In this document: in pieces, positions 63,001 through 64,000 of the stretch
Layout: each line of letters opens with the position of its first letter
Numbering within the stretch: the stretch's first letter is position 1
DNA from: Harmonia axyridis
Taxonomy: Eukaryota; Arthropoda; Insecta; Coleoptera; Coccinellidae
NCBI RefSeq assembly: GCF_914767665.1
Contig: NC_059503.1
Location: 25,606,001-25,670,000, forward strand
Direction: 5' to 3'
Length of the DNA stretch: 64,000 bases
Made by a program: the position numbers and the translations under genes
The notes under the pieces: generated by a model
Database searches by the model: none
What the model saw: only the letters and a program-made list of their open reading frames with translations
What the model was told of the DNA's origin: nothing

Positions 63001-63174
63001 ACGACGTACTTGTATCGTCATTTTATGGCCTCTGTATTTTCTATAAACTAAAAGGAGATCTAAAATATATTCGACTCCATTGACTGGATTCATTTTCCAA
63101 TAAGCATACATCATCTCTTTGAATTCTATCAGTCTTCCACGTTGTTTAGAGTAGTGATTTATCAGTTCCATGAC
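57046..63174 (-). CDS. CHSY1: Chondroitin sulfate synthase (CHSY type), last two exons, partial
   Basis: Exon 63174-62973 (VMELINHYSKQRGR onward to QQTFAG) joins in phase 1 to exon 58001-57046, for 385 residues. The first exon matches the linker region (KQRGRLIEFKEMMYAYWKMN, then VEYILDLLLVYRKYRG) before the C-terminal glycosyltransferase domain. The last exon is the GT7/CHGN domain: NFVLPLSGRYEVFERFM, the DxD metal-binding motif in LFIDVDIVF, YFPIVFSLYNP, and the catalytic GWGFEDVTFYDKA block. It ends with HVYHSIHCD and MCIGSEASTLGS. The enzyme adds alternating GlcUA and GalNAc in the Golgi to build chondroitin. Upstream exons with the membrane anchor and the first transferase domain lie beyond the right edge. 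The 5-kb intron holds two mariners in opposite orientation. I see no breaks. Confidence 0.93.
58305..59041 (+). mobile_element. mariner (cecropia-like) copy 3, 3' part lost
   Basis: ACGTACAACTTTGCTTCTGC at the left is the shared terminal repeat with a diverged outer TA. Plus-strand frames give LKKSAAEAHQMLSNIYGEA, QNWRHYLIKTR in a shifted frame, WVPYELKPRYLERRL, and VTGDEKWGHNDN. The copy ends at a GGTCATGCTCAGTATTTGG segment that follows an internal deletion, so the second and third catalytic residues and the right terminus are absent. It sits in the intron of the chondroitin synthase gene. Confidence 0.8.
59140..59231 (+). repeat. Dispersed repeat, copy 2
   Basis: TTGACGGAATCGATAGAACTC through GAAACATTATACCACC, homologous to 22350-22440. 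It directly follows an ACAGGGTGAGTC phrase at 59069. Confidence 0.6.
59232..61677. other. Intron of the chondroitin synthase gene, mostly featureless
   Basis: AT-rich sequence. A tRNA B-box-like string (GGGTTTGACTCCC at 59959) may mark a decayed SINE. No exon pattern found. Confidence 0.4.
60605..60660. repeat. Perfect 56-bp palindrome
   Basis: CAATTGTTGCCGGTTAGTTT plus GTAGGTA, a 2-nt centre TC, then the exact reverse complement. No mismatch in 27 bp arms. Confidence 0.95.
61678..62787 (-). mobile_element. mariner (cecropia-like) copy 4
   Basis: The ends GGCGTACAACTTGGCTTCAG and GTGGAAGCGAAGTTGTACACC have TA on both sides (61676-61677 and 62788-62789). The minus strand starts MSAYEPNF near 62617 and keeps SAAEAHRMLSNTFGEA, WFQRFKNGDF, VTHQAISKRLKVMGMIQKQG, YELKPRDVERRL and VTGDEKWI. 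It is then broken by stops and shifts, and the HDNARPH block is deleted. It lies in the chondroitin synthase intron, opposite to copy 3. Confidence 0.88.
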
Positions 63175-64000
63175 CTGAAACAGTGAATAAATTTACACAA
63201 ATCAATCAAATGTGAAAATTCGAAACAATGCTTTTCAATATTCTTTCTATAATGATTTACGTGAGCAGGTATCATTTTAGCAAATCAATCATATGACGTT
63301 TAATAATTTAGGTACAAGCAGGGCCGGAGTAAGGCCCAATGAAGCGACCGTTGCAGACGCCTCTATTTGAGGGGCGGCAATTCGGCTCAGTTTGCTGGCC
63401 GCCTTTTCATATTTCATCTTTGTTTTTTAAAAGCAACATAAAATTGTTGTCATAAATACATATGGCAGCCCAAGCAAAATGACCTGAATTCCCTGTTAGC
63501 CTCATTGAAAGAGGGATAAAATCATTATGTATTTCATAAAGACGAAAACCAATACTACCTTCGCTTCCGAATTATTTGAAATGGATGTTTACACATTTAA
63601 CATATGGAAAATTCTTACGGTTTTGCATTCGAAACTAATTACTGTTAAATGCCAAATATTCACAGCGGAACACATGTTTGTAATCCCAATTACTTTTCGA
63701 AGCAATACTGCCTACCGACCTTTGTATCTTGTGGTGTGGTAGGTAATCAATCTTCGATAGTACATAGTGTCATGCGGGTGTGAAAATCAGATTTAGTATT
63801 TACACATTCTTTATCGGCGTCAAAAAATTCATTAATAAATTAAAATACCTACAGCGATACAAACATAAGGTAAATAGACACATAAATTTTGTTTTATTCG
63901 ATTGACTTTTCAGCAATAGTAGGCACGTGAAATATTATTGTTATGGATTCATTGTATGTAAAAATGTAAGAATAAAGAAAGAAACCCAGTGGAAATGGCT
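63175..64000. other. Upstream intron of the chondroitin synthase gene
   Basis: At 63319 a CAGGGCCGGAGTAAGGCCC string and a GGGGCGGCAATTCGGC segment resemble a hAT left end; no matching right end is seen. No exon is recognised. A 71-residue plus-strand frame at 63527-63742 looks fortuitous. Confidence 0.4.

Overview
The window is AT-rich eukaryotic DNA. It has spliced genes with GT-AG introns, long TE-filled intergenic stretches, an insect-type gustatory receptor, and Tc1/mariner, hAT, Harbinger, P-like and non-LTR relics. This points to an arthropod, most likely an insect. I cannot fix the order or species from the sequence; a beetle would fit but is not proven.

Five protein-coding genes can be built with consistent reading phases. 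(1) 3429-5181 (-): the first three exons of a discoidin-domain, neurexin-IV/contactin-associated-like protein, which runs off the left side of what I can trace. (2) 10399-11918 (+): a complete six-exon RING E3 ligase of the RNF126/RNF115 (Iruka) type, 277 aa. (3) 15754-18101 (-): a complete four-exon gustatory receptor, 396 aa. (4) 23398-40837 (-): a complete eleven-exon single-pass membrane protein, 985 aa, with a THSD1-like ectodomain, a thrombospondin type-1 repeat, a CUB domain, one membrane helix and a long charged tail. (5) 57046-63174 (-): the last two exons of a chondroitin sulfate synthase (CHSY type). The genes do not form an operon or an obvious functional cluster; four act at the cell surface or in the secretory pathway and one is cytosolic.

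The rest is a mobile-element landscape. There are four copies of one mariner (DD34D, cecropia-like), two rosa-like (DD41D) Tc1/mariner copies and one Tc1 (DD34E) with intact termini. There is a hAT element and a pair of hAT-type MITEs with readable 8-bp target duplications. A P-like/THAP relic sits between large inverted repeats, and a GC-rich island of nested Harbinger-like inverted repeats lies at 12.7-15.1 kb. Several non-LTR reverse-transcriptase fossils and many foldback palindromes complete the picture. Two foldbacks 42 kb apart share a core hairpin. Most large introns of gene 4 each hold one element.

I saw no convincing new multi-gene system. The items most worth a second look are the THSD1-like/CUB receptor, the shared-core foldbacks, the nested GC-rich island, and the 5.3-9.8 kb composite relic.
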